Below, piece after piece: positions 18,570-25,885 of a stretch of DNA of 64,000 nucleotides. The position numbers were made by a program, and so were the translations under genes. Under the pieces are notes generated by a model, which saw only the letters and a program-made list of their open reading frames with translations, did no database searches and was not told the DNA's origin. Location: NCBI GenBank assembly GCA_018333865.1, contig JAGXSE010000037.1, forward strand, positions 62,001-126,000, in the 5' to 3' direction. Source of the stretch: Syntrophomonadaceae bacterium. GTDB taxonomy: Bacteria; Bacillota; PH28-bin88. Numbering within the stretch: the stretch's first letter is position 1; the number at the start of each line of letters is the position of its first letter.

Positions 18570-18584
18570 AAAAAGGCTATTTGA

Positions 18585-19016
18585 TTAATGACAATCTTTG
18601 CAATGGCCGTAAATTTTCAATTGGTGATCAAGGATTTCAAAGCCCCTTTTCTTCGCAATAGCCGTCTCTAGAGTCTCTAGAAGATCATCCTCAAATTCTG
18701 CAACTTTCCCGCAACGAAGACAAATTAAATGATGATGATGATGCTCATCTTGATCATTAAATTCATAACGGCTTCTGCCATCATTAAAGTTCATTTTCTG
18801 CAGGATTTCCAGGTCTGCCAGCAAATCAAGGGTCCGGTAAATTGTCGCCAATCCGATTTCGGGGTTTGTAGTTTTTACCAGGCTGTATATATCTTCAGCG
18901 CTTAAATGTTGAGAGGGGTTCTCCATAATAGCCTTTAAAATAACCTGGCGCTGCGGCGTAATTTTATATTCCCGATCATGCAATTTCCGAAAAATCCATT
19001 CTAGTTTTTGAGCCAC
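18585..19016 (-). CDS. Fur-family metal-responsive repressor (Fur, Zur or PerR)
   Basis: About 143 residues with the family winged helix (SAEDIYSLVKTTNPEIGLATIYRTLDLLADLEIL), the His-rich metal site (EHHHHHLIC) and both structural zinc Cys pairs (CLRCGK and CKDCH). It represses metal uptake or peroxide genes when metal-bound; which metal cannot be decided here. A GTG at 19016 is preferred because AAGGAG is eight bases before it; the GTG at 19025 almost touches that site. A palindrome lies in its upstream DNA. Confidence 0.93.
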   Translation of the reverse strand: MAQKLEWIFRKLHDREYKITPQRQVILKAIMENPSQHLSAEDIYSLVKTTNPEIGLATIYRTLDLLADLEILQKMNFNDGRSRYEFNDQDEHHHHHLICLRCGKVAEFEDDLLETLETAIAKKRGFEILDHQLKIYGHCKDCH

Positions 19017-19058
19017 ATTTGACACTCCTTGAACAGATAATAATTTTTAAATATATTG

Positions 19059-19071
19059 TAATACAGTATTA
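19059..19071. promoter_or_regulatory. Palindrome TAATAC-A-GTATTA upstream of the Fur-family gene
   Basis: A perfect 6-1-6 inverted repeat lies about 45 bases before the start, within the likely promoter. The geometry resembles the 6-1-6/7-1-7 operators of Fur-family proteins, but the bases differ from the Bacillus Fur, Zur and PerR consensus. Confidence 0.5.
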
Positions 19072-19248
19072 GCAAAAATGCAAAATAGCAACAAATTATG
19101 TAAATTGATAAGGTTTCTGCTTAGGCATTCAATTATTTCGACAGGTGGCAAAAGATACCTTCACGGCAAAAAAGAGATTCAATAATATTTTTTTTTGGCT
19201 TGCATACAGATACAATAAGAAATTAGCAATGAAAGGAGGCAGGCCAGG

Positions 19249-19641
19249 ATGCCAAAAATGGCCAGCTCTGCTGGTGATGGGGGTTTTATTGTACCAATAA
19301 TGCATGGAATCACTAAATCTATTATCTTAACTATTGCTTTGTCTTTGCTTTTTGGGATTATTTTTTATTTTACAAATCTATCTGAAAACCTTAGCCCCCC
19401 AATATCTTCTGCCATTTTGGTTTTATGTGCCTTTTTAGGGGGAGCAACTGCTGCTAAAACCAAACAATCACGTGGTCTGTTGGTTGGTTTATTAACAAGT
19501 GCTGTATACTTTCTGCTACTGACCATCTTTTCACTGGCTGTATTAAAAACACCGTTTTATGGGTCAGGGCTGTTACAAAAAGGCGTATTATGCCTGTTTG
19601 CGGGCGGACTGGGAGGTATTTTTGGGTTAACAAAGAGTTGA
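19249..19641 (+). CDS. TIGR04086/YrzE-like small membrane protein
   Basis: A 130-residue protein with four hydrophobic segments (about residues 23-43, 52-70, 77-99 and 107-127), a common Firmicute family of unknown function with the GG-rich end LFAGGLGGIFGL. A strong AAAGGAGG site lies upstream of its ATG. It is a single gene divergent from the Fur-family regulator. No function can be assigned. Confidence 0.7.
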   Translation: MPKMASSAGDGGFIVPIMHGITKSIILTIALSLLFGIIFYFTNLSENLSPPISSAILVLCAFLGGATAAKTKQSRGLLVGLLTSAVYFLLLTIFSLAVLKTPFYGSGLLQKGVLCLFAGGLGGIFGLTKS

Positions 19642-19720
19642 ACAAACAATGCCGCCGCCTGCACCACAACTGCTGTTTTTCATACTCTATTAGTGACGCA
19701 GATGGCATAGGTGTCTATGA

Positions 19721-19751
19721 TAAAAAAGAGAGTAGAAAACTCTACTCTCTT
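19721..19751 (-). terminator. Terminator overlapping the spoVM-like stop codon
   Basis: On the minus strand AAGAGAGTAGA / TCTACTCTCTT gives an 11-bp stem with a four-base loop, followed by TTTTTTA. The first stem bases are the stop codon of the spoVM-like gene, so it ends that transcript and possibly the whole upstream minus-strand run. Confidence 0.9.
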
Positions 19752-19818
19752 ACTGATTGAGTACCTTCCTAAGTAACGCCTTTAAAAAGCCTGGCAGCGG
19801 GATAAAGTAAACCCTCAT
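19750..19818 (-). CDS. spoVM: SpoVM-like sporulation micropeptide (22 residues)
   Basis: A 22-codon gene: ATG at 19818 with GGAG eight bases upstream, stop TAA at 19750. The peptide begins MRVYFIPLPGFL and ends LLRKVLNQ. Known SpoVM of Bacillus is a 26-residue amphipathic helix beginning MKFYTIKLPKFL; the Y, I, LP, FL, the later R and L align without gaps. SpoVM recognises the convex forespore membrane and anchors the spore coat through SpoIVA. The terminator fused to its stop supports a real transcription unit. It is downstream of a PlsY-like gene, not next to rpmB as in Bacillus. Confidence 0.75.
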   Translation of the reverse strand: MRVYFIPLPGFLKALLRKVLNQ

Positions 19819-19864
19819 CAATATCACTCCTTAAGATATCCTTCTGCACGATCCATAATATGAC

Positions 19865-20497
19865 TTATTGCCTAAAGTAGTTACAGTTGTTTGATAATAA
19901 AATATTCGCCTCAAATGTTTTCGTATTGCCGAGATTTAAAATTTTTAAATCCTTCCAATAGAAAACAGCTAATAATAGACCGAAAAACGTACCGTAAACA
20001 ATGTAAGGCGGTCCATAACCCAAAAAAAGAAAACAGAAAGGTAAAAACAAACTTGTAACCAGGCCACTTACACCAAATTTCTTAAAAATGATGATTAAGC
20101 TTAACCACAAAGCTGAACAAACCCTCACAACGTCAGGTGCGGTTAGAAGTAAGGATCCCAAACAGGTTAAGATTAATGTCCCGTCCCTATTTCGCCCGCT
20201 ATAGGAGATGGATGCACCCAAAGAAGTAACTAAGGCCGCAGCAAGCATAAAACTTTCCCCAGCTCTAAGATGATTCATTAAAGTGATTGGCAAAATTCCT
20301 TTTAGTATTGAGCCAATGCTTAACATAAGAAATCCCTCAAAGCCGAAGTCTAGAATTGATTGTCTTAACCTGTTAATTGAATATTCCCCTCTAAAGCCTT
20401 TTCCATATCCAAATACTCTTACAATTAGCCAGCCAATTGGCAATAAGCCCCAAGTCAAGCAGCCAAAGAAAAAAGCAACACTTTCTAATGTACTCAA
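19865..20497 (-). CDS. Degenerate PlsY-like membrane protein
   Basis: A 210-residue protein with five or six membrane segments. The spacing recalls PlsY, the acyl-phosphate:glycerol-3-phosphate acyltransferase (GLLPIGWLIVRVFG at the start, SILKGILPI in the middle, and a late FGLLLAVFYWKDL). The catalytic motifs are lost: where PlsY has GSGN-x-GATN this protein has RGEYSINRL, and the GHxGGKG loop is replaced by GRNRDGT. It is probably not an active acyltransferase. The TTG start has GAGAGGAG upstream. It lies between fumB and the spoVM-like gene. Confidence 0.5.
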   Translation of the reverse strand: MSTLESVAFFFGCLTWGLLPIGWLIVRVFGYGKGFRGEYSINRLRQSILDFGFEGFLMLSIGSILKGILPITLMNHLRAGESFMLAAALVTSLGASISYSGRNRDGTLILTCLGSLLLTAPDVVRVCSALWLSLIIIFKKFGVSGLVTSLFLPFCFLFLGYGPPYIVYGTFFGLLLAVFYWKDLKILNLGNTKTFEANILLSNNCNYFRQ

Positions 20498-20563
20498 CGG
20501 ACTGCTCCTCTCCCTTAATAGGATGCTGGTCCCTATACATTATGAAAGATTGCGGCAGAATAT

Positions 20564-21130
20564 TCACTTCACTGAAGTATCAGCGTATATATTAATGCCT
20601 TCCTGATAAAGGTCGCCGCCGTAGCAATCATTGACGACAAAGAGCGGAAAATTCTCTACCACAAGGCGATGGACAGCCTCCGGGCCTAGATCCTGATATG
20701 CGACAACTTCGGCCTTTACAATTCTTTTGGCGATTAAGGCAGCTGCTCCTCCAACTGCAGTAAAATAAACTGCTTTACATCGAACAATGGCGTCCTTAAC
20801 TTCTTTTGAGCGTTTCCCCTTTCCAATCATTCCCTTTAAACCGGCAACCTCAAGCAATTTAGGTGTATACATGTCCATGCGATAGCTGGTAGTAGGGCCT
20901 GCCGAACCAATTACTTGTCCTGGTTTCGCTGGGCTTGGTCCCACATAATAGATTACTTGTCCGCACAGATCAACCGGAAGCTTTTCGCCTCTTTCCAATA
21001 ATTCTGCAAGCCGTGCATGGGCTGCATCTCTTGCCGTAAAAATGACACCATTTAATAGCACTTGATCTCCCGAACGAAGTTTTTCCAAACTATCATTCGT
21101 TAATGGAGTGGTTATGTTTATAATGCTAAT
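20564..21130 (-). CDS. fumB: Fumarate hydratase class I, beta subunit
   Basis: The C-terminal half of a two-subunit Fe-S fumarase, interconverting fumarate and malate. Family motifs are TARDAAHARL, YYVGPSPAKPGQVIGSAGPTTSYRMD (quoted in part: VGPSPAKPGQ, GPTTSYRMD) and GKG near KGMIGKGKRS. The start is uncertain. An ATG at 21181 has no ribosome site and overlaps fumA by 32 bases. An ATT at 21130 follows GAGAGGGGGCGG at normal spacing and gives the usual N-terminus just before ITTPLTNDSLEKL. The ATT is adopted here (about 188 residues). The name follows the two-subunit enzyme (also called FumB or TtdB-like). Confidence 0.88.
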   Translation of the reverse strand: MSIINITTPLTNDSLEKLRSGDQVLLNGVIFTARDAAHARLAELLERGEKLPVDLCGQVIYYVGPSPAKPGQVIGSAGPTTSYRMDMYTPKLLEVAGLKGMIGKGKRSKEVKDAIVRCKAVYFTAVGGAAALIAKRIVKAEVVAYQDLGPEAVHRLVVENFPLFVVNDCYGGDLYQEGINIYADTSVK

Positions 21131-21149
21131 GGTTTTCCGCCCCCTCTCT

Positions 21150-21992
21150 TTACAATATAATCTCGCTGTGTCTCGAGGCATGGCAATTAATGTTTACTGC
21201 CACAGGTAAACTTGCGATGTGACATGGATAGACTTCAATATTTACGCCTAATGCAGTGGTTAAACCTCCTAGGCCTTGCGGCCCGATGCCCAATTTATTA
21301 ATCTCCTTTAGAAGTTCATGCTCCAGTTTCGCAATATGAGGCAAATGGCTTGGCTGGCCTAATGTTCTAAGGAGAGCTTTTTTGGCCAATAAAGCGCACA
21401 TCTCAAAATTGCCACCTATGCCTATGCCGACTATAACCGGTGGACAAGGGTTAGAACTTGCCTCTTTCACAGTCTCTAATACAAAACTCTTGATCCCACT
21501 TACTCCATCTGAAGGGGCCATCATTCTAATTCTACTCATGTTTTCACTCCCAGCGCCTTTAGGAGCAACAGTAATCTTCAAATTCTCCCCCGGAACAATA
21601 CGAGTATGAATCACAGCAGGTGTATTATCATCCGTATTCTTTCGAAGTAGAGGGTCGCTAACCATTGACTTGCGAAGGTAGCCTTCAATATATCCTTTCT
21701 TGACTCCATCGTTGATTGCGTCATAAAGGTAACCGCCTTCAATTGCAACATCTTGTCCTAATTCCAAAAATACAACTGCAACACCAGTATCTTGGCACAT
21801 AGGCACTTCTTCCGCCCTGGCAATTTCTGCATTATCTATTAATTGTTTTAATATATCCCGACCCGTTGGAGAAGCCTCGGTTGTTATCGCAGTCTGCAAA
21901 CTGCGCAAAACATCCTCCCCCAAAATATAATTTGATTCTTTGCATAATTCTGCTACTTCTCGAACAATCTGTTCGTATGAAATTACCCGCAT
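21150..21992 (-). CDS. fumA: Fumarate hydratase class I, alpha subunit
   Basis: 280 residues. The cysteines expected to hold the labile 4Fe-4S cluster lie in PMCQDTGVAV, SNPCPPVIVGIGIGG and FEMCALLAKKA. Together with the next gene it makes fumarase for the methylmalonyl-CoA route (succinate-fumarate-malate). The ATG at 21992 follows GAGAGGAGG by eight bases. A tartrate dehydratase is a possible alternative for the family, but the neighbours (methylmalonyl-CoA genes and SucCD) argue for fumarase. Confidence 0.93.
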   Translation of the reverse strand: MRVISYEQIVREVAELCKESNYILGEDVLRSLQTAITTEASPTGRDILKQLIDNAEIARAEEVPMCQDTGVAVVFLELGQDVAIEGGYLYDAINDGVKKGYIEGYLRKSMVSDPLLRKNTDDNTPAVIHTRIVPGENLKITVAPKGAGSENMSRIRMMAPSDGVSGIKSFVLETVKEASSNPCPPVIVGIGIGGNFEMCALLAKKALLRTLGQPSHLPHIAKLEHELLKEINKLGIGPQGLGGLTTALGVNIEVYPCHIASLPVAVNINCHASRHSEIIL

Positions 21993-22023
21993 CAATCAAA
22001 CCTCCTCTCGATTAAGATGTTAT

Positions 22024-22058
22024 GTTAAGCCGTTACTTGGAAAAAGCAACGGCTTAAC
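22024..22058. other. Perfect 11-bp stem-loop between mmdB and fumA
   Basis: GTTAAGCCGTT and AACGGCTTAAC form a perfect stem with a 13-base loop. No T run follows on the minus strand. It lies about 12 bases after the mmdB stop and 32 before fumA, so it could partly stop transcription, protect the upstream mRNA or be a processing site. Confidence 0.75.
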
Positions 22059-22069
22059 AGCTTTAGATT

Positions 22070-23188
22070 TTAAGAAAGAAACGAAATTAACACTCCTGCT
22101 GCAATAGCTGAGCCGATCACTCCAGCAACATTTGGGCCCATAGCATGCATTAACAGGTAGTTTCTCCTGTTTTCTTGTTGGCCAACAATTTGGGATACCC
22201 TTGCCGCCATTGGCACTGCGGATACTCCAGCTGAACCTATTAAAGGGTTAACTTTTCCTTTGGTAATAATATACATGAGCTTACCCATTAAAACCCCTCC
22301 AGCAGTCCCAAAAGAAAAGGCAACCAGACCTAAAACAATAATCATTATCGTTTCGATCCGCAAAAAATTTTCTGCACTAGCCGTCGCTCCAACTGTTACG
22401 GCAAGAAAAATAGTAACAATGTTTATCAATTCGTTTTGAGAAGTTTGGGCCAGTCTATCTACAACTCCGCTCTCACGCAATAAGTTCCCCAGCATCAGCA
22501 TTCCTAATAAAGGAGCTGCTGGTGGAACGAACAAAGAAGCAAGTACTGTTACAATGATGGGAAAGAGAATCTTTTCCGTCCGGGAGACTGGCCTTAACTG
22601 CTCCATAACTACTTGGCGCTCTTTTTTTGTTGTTAAAGCCCGCATGATAGGCGGCTGTATAATTGGCACCAAAGCCATATAGGAATATGCCGCTACTGCT
22701 ACTGGACCAAGCATATGTGGAGCTAGTTTGCTTGCAACATAAAGTGCTGTCGGCCCATCTGCGCCTCCGATTATTGCAATGGATGCTGCCTCTAGCGGGT
22801 CAAAAAAAGGAAGGGCGATAGCTCCTAAAAACGTAGCGAAAATGCCTAACTGGGCAGCAGCACCTAAAAAAAGAGTGCTGGGATTAGCCAACAAAGGCCC
22901 GAAGTCAGTCATTGCACCAATCCCTAAGAAAATCAATGGCGGATAAATACCTAACTTTACTCCCTGGTATAACCAGTATAACAACCCGCCTGGCTCCATT
23001 AATCCAGTAAGGGGCAGGTTAGCAAGCATCATCCCAAAAGCAATTGGCAATAGCAGTAATGGCTCATATTTTTTAACAATTGCTAAAAAAATAAAGAACC
23101 CAGACACAGCCAGCATCAAGATCTGGCCCCAAGTGATGGCCTTAAAACCCATGCTATCAAACAAATTCAATAAGCTTTCTATTATCAA
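22070..23188 (-). CDS. mmdB: Sodium-translocating methylmalonyl-CoA/oxaloacetate decarboxylase, beta subunit
   Basis: A 372-residue, strongly hydrophobic protein of the OadB/GcdB/MmdB family with about nine or more membrane segments. The conserved ion-site regions are readable: [32 protein letters not shown] and the C-terminal [11 protein letters not shown]. It carries out carboxybiotin decarboxylation coupled to Na+ movement. The TTG start has AGGGGGG seven bases before it. Its neighbours (mmdA, mce, mutase) identify the substrate as methylmalonyl-CoA; in propionate oxidation the pump could run in reverse at the cost of a Na+ gradient. Confidence 0.93.
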   Translation of the reverse strand: MIIESLLNLFDSMGFKAITWGQILMLAVSGFFIFLAIVKKYEPLLLLPIAFGMMLANLPLTGLMEPGGLLYWLYQGVKLGIYPPLIFLGIGAMTDFGPLLANPSTLFLGAAAQLGIFATFLGAIALPFFDPLEAASIAIIGGADGPTALYVASKLAPHMLGPVAVAAYSYMALVPIIQPPIMRALTTKKERQVVMEQLRPVSRTEKILFPIIVTVLASLFVPPAAPLLGMLMLGNLLRESGVVDRLAQTSQNELINIVTIFLAVTVGATASAENFLRIETIMIIVLGLVAFSFGTAGGVLMGKLMYIITKGKVNPLIGSAGVSAVPMAARVSQIVGQQENRRNYLLMHAMGPNVAGVIGSAIAAGVLISFLS

Positions 23189-23289
23189 TGATTGTCCCCC
23201 CTATGCAGAAATTGAGTTGCCAGAAATTATCCGGGAAAATATTTAGAGTGGGGGTAGTCCATTCTGAGCGTCAAGCCTAATGGCAAAAG

Positions 23290-23451
23290 TCATCGCGAAT
23301 CCAAGATAGTATCTTTCCCTGCTGTCGATTCTTTTTCACCAAAGAGGTGTTTTAACATAATAATGACAACAACCAGGAGGCCTAAGACCAGGAAAACTGT
23401 TAACAAGCCTATCATCATTAAATTTAGCCCGAAATTCCAGACATCTGACAT
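23290..23451 (-). CDS. OadG/MmdD-type small subunit of the sodium-pump decarboxylase
   Basis: A 53-codon gene between mmdA and mmdB. ATG at 23451 follows a perfect AAGGAGGTG site; stop TGA at 23290. The product starts MSDVWNFGLNLMMIGLLTVF, has one membrane helix at about residues 10-33 and a short polar tail (KHLFGEKEST). The order carboxyltransferase, single-helix subunit, beta subunit is that of known Na+ pumps, where this small subunit holds the complex together. The tail is short and lacks the Pro/Ala-rich linker and zinc-binding end of enterobacterial OadG. Confidence 0.82.
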   Translation of the reverse strand: MSDVWNFGLNLMMIGLLTVFLVLGLLVVVIIMLKHLFGEKESTAGKDTILDSR

Positions 23452-23486
23452 GTTTTGTTCACCTCCTTAAGCCTTGATACTGAAAT

Positions 23487-25037
23487 TTACAAAGGTATAT
23501 TGCCATGTTTTTTTGCCGGCCGTCCCTCCTTTTTGCTTGAAATAGCTGCAAGTGCAGTGGCAACCGTTTCCCGAGTATCCTTTGGATCAAGTATTATATC
23601 TACTAATCCACGTGCAGCAGCACGATAAGGATTTAAAAATTTATCCCTGTATTGATTAATTTTTTGCTGACGGACTTCCTCGGGGTTTTCAGCATTATTA
23701 ATTTCATTACGGAAAATAATATTGGCAGCGCCTTCTGGTCCCATCACTGCAATTTCGGATGTTGGCCAGGCAATAACCTGATCAGCGCCCAGGGAACGGG
23801 CGCACATTGCCAGATAGGCGCCCCCATAGGCTTTTCGAAGGATGATGGTAATTTTAGGTACATTTGCCTCGGAATATGCATATAGCAGTTTTGCCCCATG
23901 GCGGATAATTCCGCCGTATTCCTGCTCAGTACCGGGCAAATAACCGGGAGTGTCTACTAGAGTTATTAACGGGATATTAAAACAATCACAAAACCTAATA
24001 AATCTGGCACCTTTATCCGAGGCATTAATGTCTAGACAGCCCGCCATAATTCGCGGCTGGTTAGCAATAACACCGACAGTTTGGCCCCCAATTCTGGCAA
24101 ATCCTATTACAATATTAGTCGCCCAACCCTTGTGAATTTCAAAGAAGTCCCCCAGATCCACAATTCTCTTAATAACTTCCTTGACATCATAGGACTTATT
24201 TGGCTCTGCCGGTACTACATTCCGCAGGTTTATGTCTGCACGTGAAATAGGATCTCCAGATACCACTACCGGGGGTAATTCTGAACTGTTAAGTGGTAAA
24301 AATCCTAAAAGTTTCTTAATTTGAGCAAAACAATCTGTTTCATTCCCTGCCTGGAAATGAGCAACACCACTTATTGTGTTGTGGGTACGGGCTCCTCCGA
24401 GCCGTTCAGAAGAAACCTCTTCTCCGGTAACTGATTTAATTACTTGCGGGCCGGTTATAAACATTTGACTCGTTTTTTCAACCATAAAAACCCAGTCTGT
24501 AAGAGCTGGGGAATAAACAGCCCCCCCGGCACAAGGTCCGATAATTACAGATATTTGGGGTATCACGCCTGAGGCCAAGGTATTTCGTTTGAAAATCTCG
24601 CCGTATCCATTTAATGCATCAACACCCTCTTGGATCCGGGCTCCCCCAGAATCATTAATGCCAATTAATGGCTTGCCTGTTTTTACAGCCAAATCCATGA
24701 TATTACATATCTTTGCAGCATGCATTTCGCCCAAAGTCCCGCCGATAACTGTGAAATCCTGGGCGAATATGCAGATCCCGCGGCCGTTGACAGTACCGTA
24801 CCCTGTAACAACTCCTTCACCTGGTGCGTCGACCTGGTTCATGCCAAAATCGGTGGCCCGATGGGTTACAAATTGGCCTATTTCAACAAAACTGCCTTCA
24901 TCAAGCAGCAAACTTATTCTTTCTCGAGCAGTTAGTTTCCCGGCTTCATGTTGTTTTTCAATCTTTTCTGAACCACCACCATGCAAAACTTTCCTGCGCT
25001 GCTCTTCTAGCTCCTTCAGCTTAAGCTCCATTGACAA
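23487..25037 (-). CDS. mmdA: Methylmalonyl-CoA decarboxylase/propionyl-CoA carboxylase-type carboxyltransferase (alpha subunit)
   Basis: A 516-residue acyl-CoA carboxyltransferase with two crotonase-like halves. The N half has GGARIQEGVDALNGYGEIF and GPCAGGAVYSPALTDW; the C half has LVDTPGYLPGTEQEYGGIIRHGAK and KAYGGAYLAM. It transfers the carboxyl group between methylmalonyl-CoA and biotin. No biotin-carrier gene is visible here, so the biotin protein must be encoded elsewhere. The TTG start lies eight bases after GGAGG. Downstream is the small OadG-type subunit and then mmdB. Confidence 0.95.
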   Translation of the reverse strand: MSMELKLKELEEQRRKVLHGGGSEKIEKQHEAGKLTARERISLLLDEGSFVEIGQFVTHRATDFGMNQVDAPGEGVVTGYGTVNGRGICIFAQDFTVIGGTLGEMHAAKICNIMDLAVKTGKPLIGINDSGGARIQEGVDALNGYGEIFKRNTLASGVIPQISVIIGPCAGGAVYSPALTDWVFMVEKTSQMFITGPQVIKSVTGEEVSSERLGGARTHNTISGVAHFQAGNETDCFAQIKKLLGFLPLNSSELPPVVVSGDPISRADINLRNVVPAEPNKSYDVKEVIKRIVDLGDFFEIHKGWATNIVIGFARIGGQTVGVIANQPRIMAGCLDINASDKGARFIRFCDCFNIPLITLVDTPGYLPGTEQEYGGIIRHGAKLLYAYSEANVPKITIILRKAYGGAYLAMCARSLGADQVIAWPTSEIAVMGPEGAANIIFRNEINNAENPEEVRQQKINQYRDKFLNPYRAAARGLVDIILDPKDTRETVATALAAISSKKEGRPAKKHGNIPL

Positions 25038-25049
25038 CAGCCATTCCTC

Positions 25050-25457
25050 CTAATTACTTCTCTCGCAAATTTCAATCAGTGTTCCAAAAGTTGCCTTCGG
25101 ATGAATAAAAGCTATTTTCGCGCCTCCCGCACCATATCGGGGGACTTCATCAATCAGGCGGATACCTTTTTCCTTAAGTTCATTTATTGTTCCCTGTACG
25201 TTTTCGACTCGCAAGGCTATATGTTGCAGACCCTCGCCCCTGACCTCAATAAACTTCGCAATCGGGCCATCGACTTCGGTCGATTCTAACAACTCAATTT
25301 CGCTGTCGCCCGTTGGCAAAAATGCAACTCTCACTTTTTGTTCTTTTACTTCTTCAATTTCGGAAACCCGCATACCTAATACTTCTTCATAAAAATGCTT
25401 GGCCGCATTTAAATCCTTAACTGCAATTCCAATATGATCAATTTTTATTACTTTCAT
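25050..25457 (-). CDS. mce: Methylmalonyl-CoA epimerase
   Basis: A 135-residue VOC-superfamily protein that interconverts (R)- and (S)-methylmalonyl-CoA. The N-terminal [11 protein letters not shown], the central [13 protein letters not shown] and the C-terminal TLIEICE supply the expected metal ligands (His, Gln, His, Glu). The ATG at 25457 is favoured over a GTG that lies inside the GGGAG ribosome site. It is in the usual place between the mutase and the decarboxylase. Confidence 0.95.
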   Translation of the reverse strand: MKVIKIDHIGIAVKDLNAAKHFYEEVLGMRVSEIEEVKEQKVRVAFLPTGDSEIELLESTEVDGPIAKFIEVRGEGLQHIALRVENVQGTINELKEKGIRLIDEVPRYGAGGAKIAFIHPKATFGTLIEICERSN

Positions 25458-25462
25458 TTCGG

Positions 25463-25870
25463 TCACTCCCGATTACTTTGTACTGTTTTTTTAATAAAGT
25501 CAACAATGGCAGTAGTAGGCGTACCAGGACCAAAGATTTCTGCTATGCCTGCCTGTTTTAATAATGAAGTATCTTCGTTGGGAATTACTCCCCCAGCAAT
25601 TACGATGATGTCTTCTGCACCCTTATCCCTCAGAAGGTTTACTACCGGGGGTAACAGATGCATGTGAGCCCCTGATAAACTGCTAATACCTATAACCTGA
25701 ACATCCTCTTGAATAGCCGTTTCAGCAATTAGCTCCGGGGTTTGGCGCAACCCAGTATATATTACCTCCATTCCTGCATCCCGAAGGGATTGGGCAATAA
25801 CTTTTGCTCCTCGATCATGTCCATCAAGTCCAGCTTTAGCGACTAATACCCTGATCGGTCTAAGCGACAT
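25463..25870 (-). CDS. mcmA2: Methylmalonyl-CoA mutase, cobalamin-binding subunit
   Basis: 135 residues forming the B12-binding domain as a separate protein. The base-off cobalamin motif D-x-H-x2-G is AGLDGHDRG near residue 15, with the later SLSGAH and GGVIP elements. It works with the large subunit encoded immediately upstream, as in two-subunit mutases of archaea and of Pelotomaculum-type bacteria. Its stop lies six bases before the epimerase ATG. Confidence 0.95.
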   Translation of the reverse strand: MSLRPIRVLVAKAGLDGHDRGAKVIAQSLRDAGMEVIYTGLRQTPELIAETAIQEDVQVIGISSLSGAHMHLLPPVVNLLRDKGAEDIIVIAGGVIPNEDTSLLKQAGIAEIFGPGTPTTAIVDFIKKTVQSNRE

Positions 25871-25885
25871 GATAATCCTCCCTAA

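Noticed and set aside
23487-25037. Calling mmdA a biotin-dependent propionyl-CoA carboxylase
   Set aside because: The carboxyltransferase alone cannot decide, but mmdB and the OadG-type gene directly downstream point to a membrane Na+ pump.
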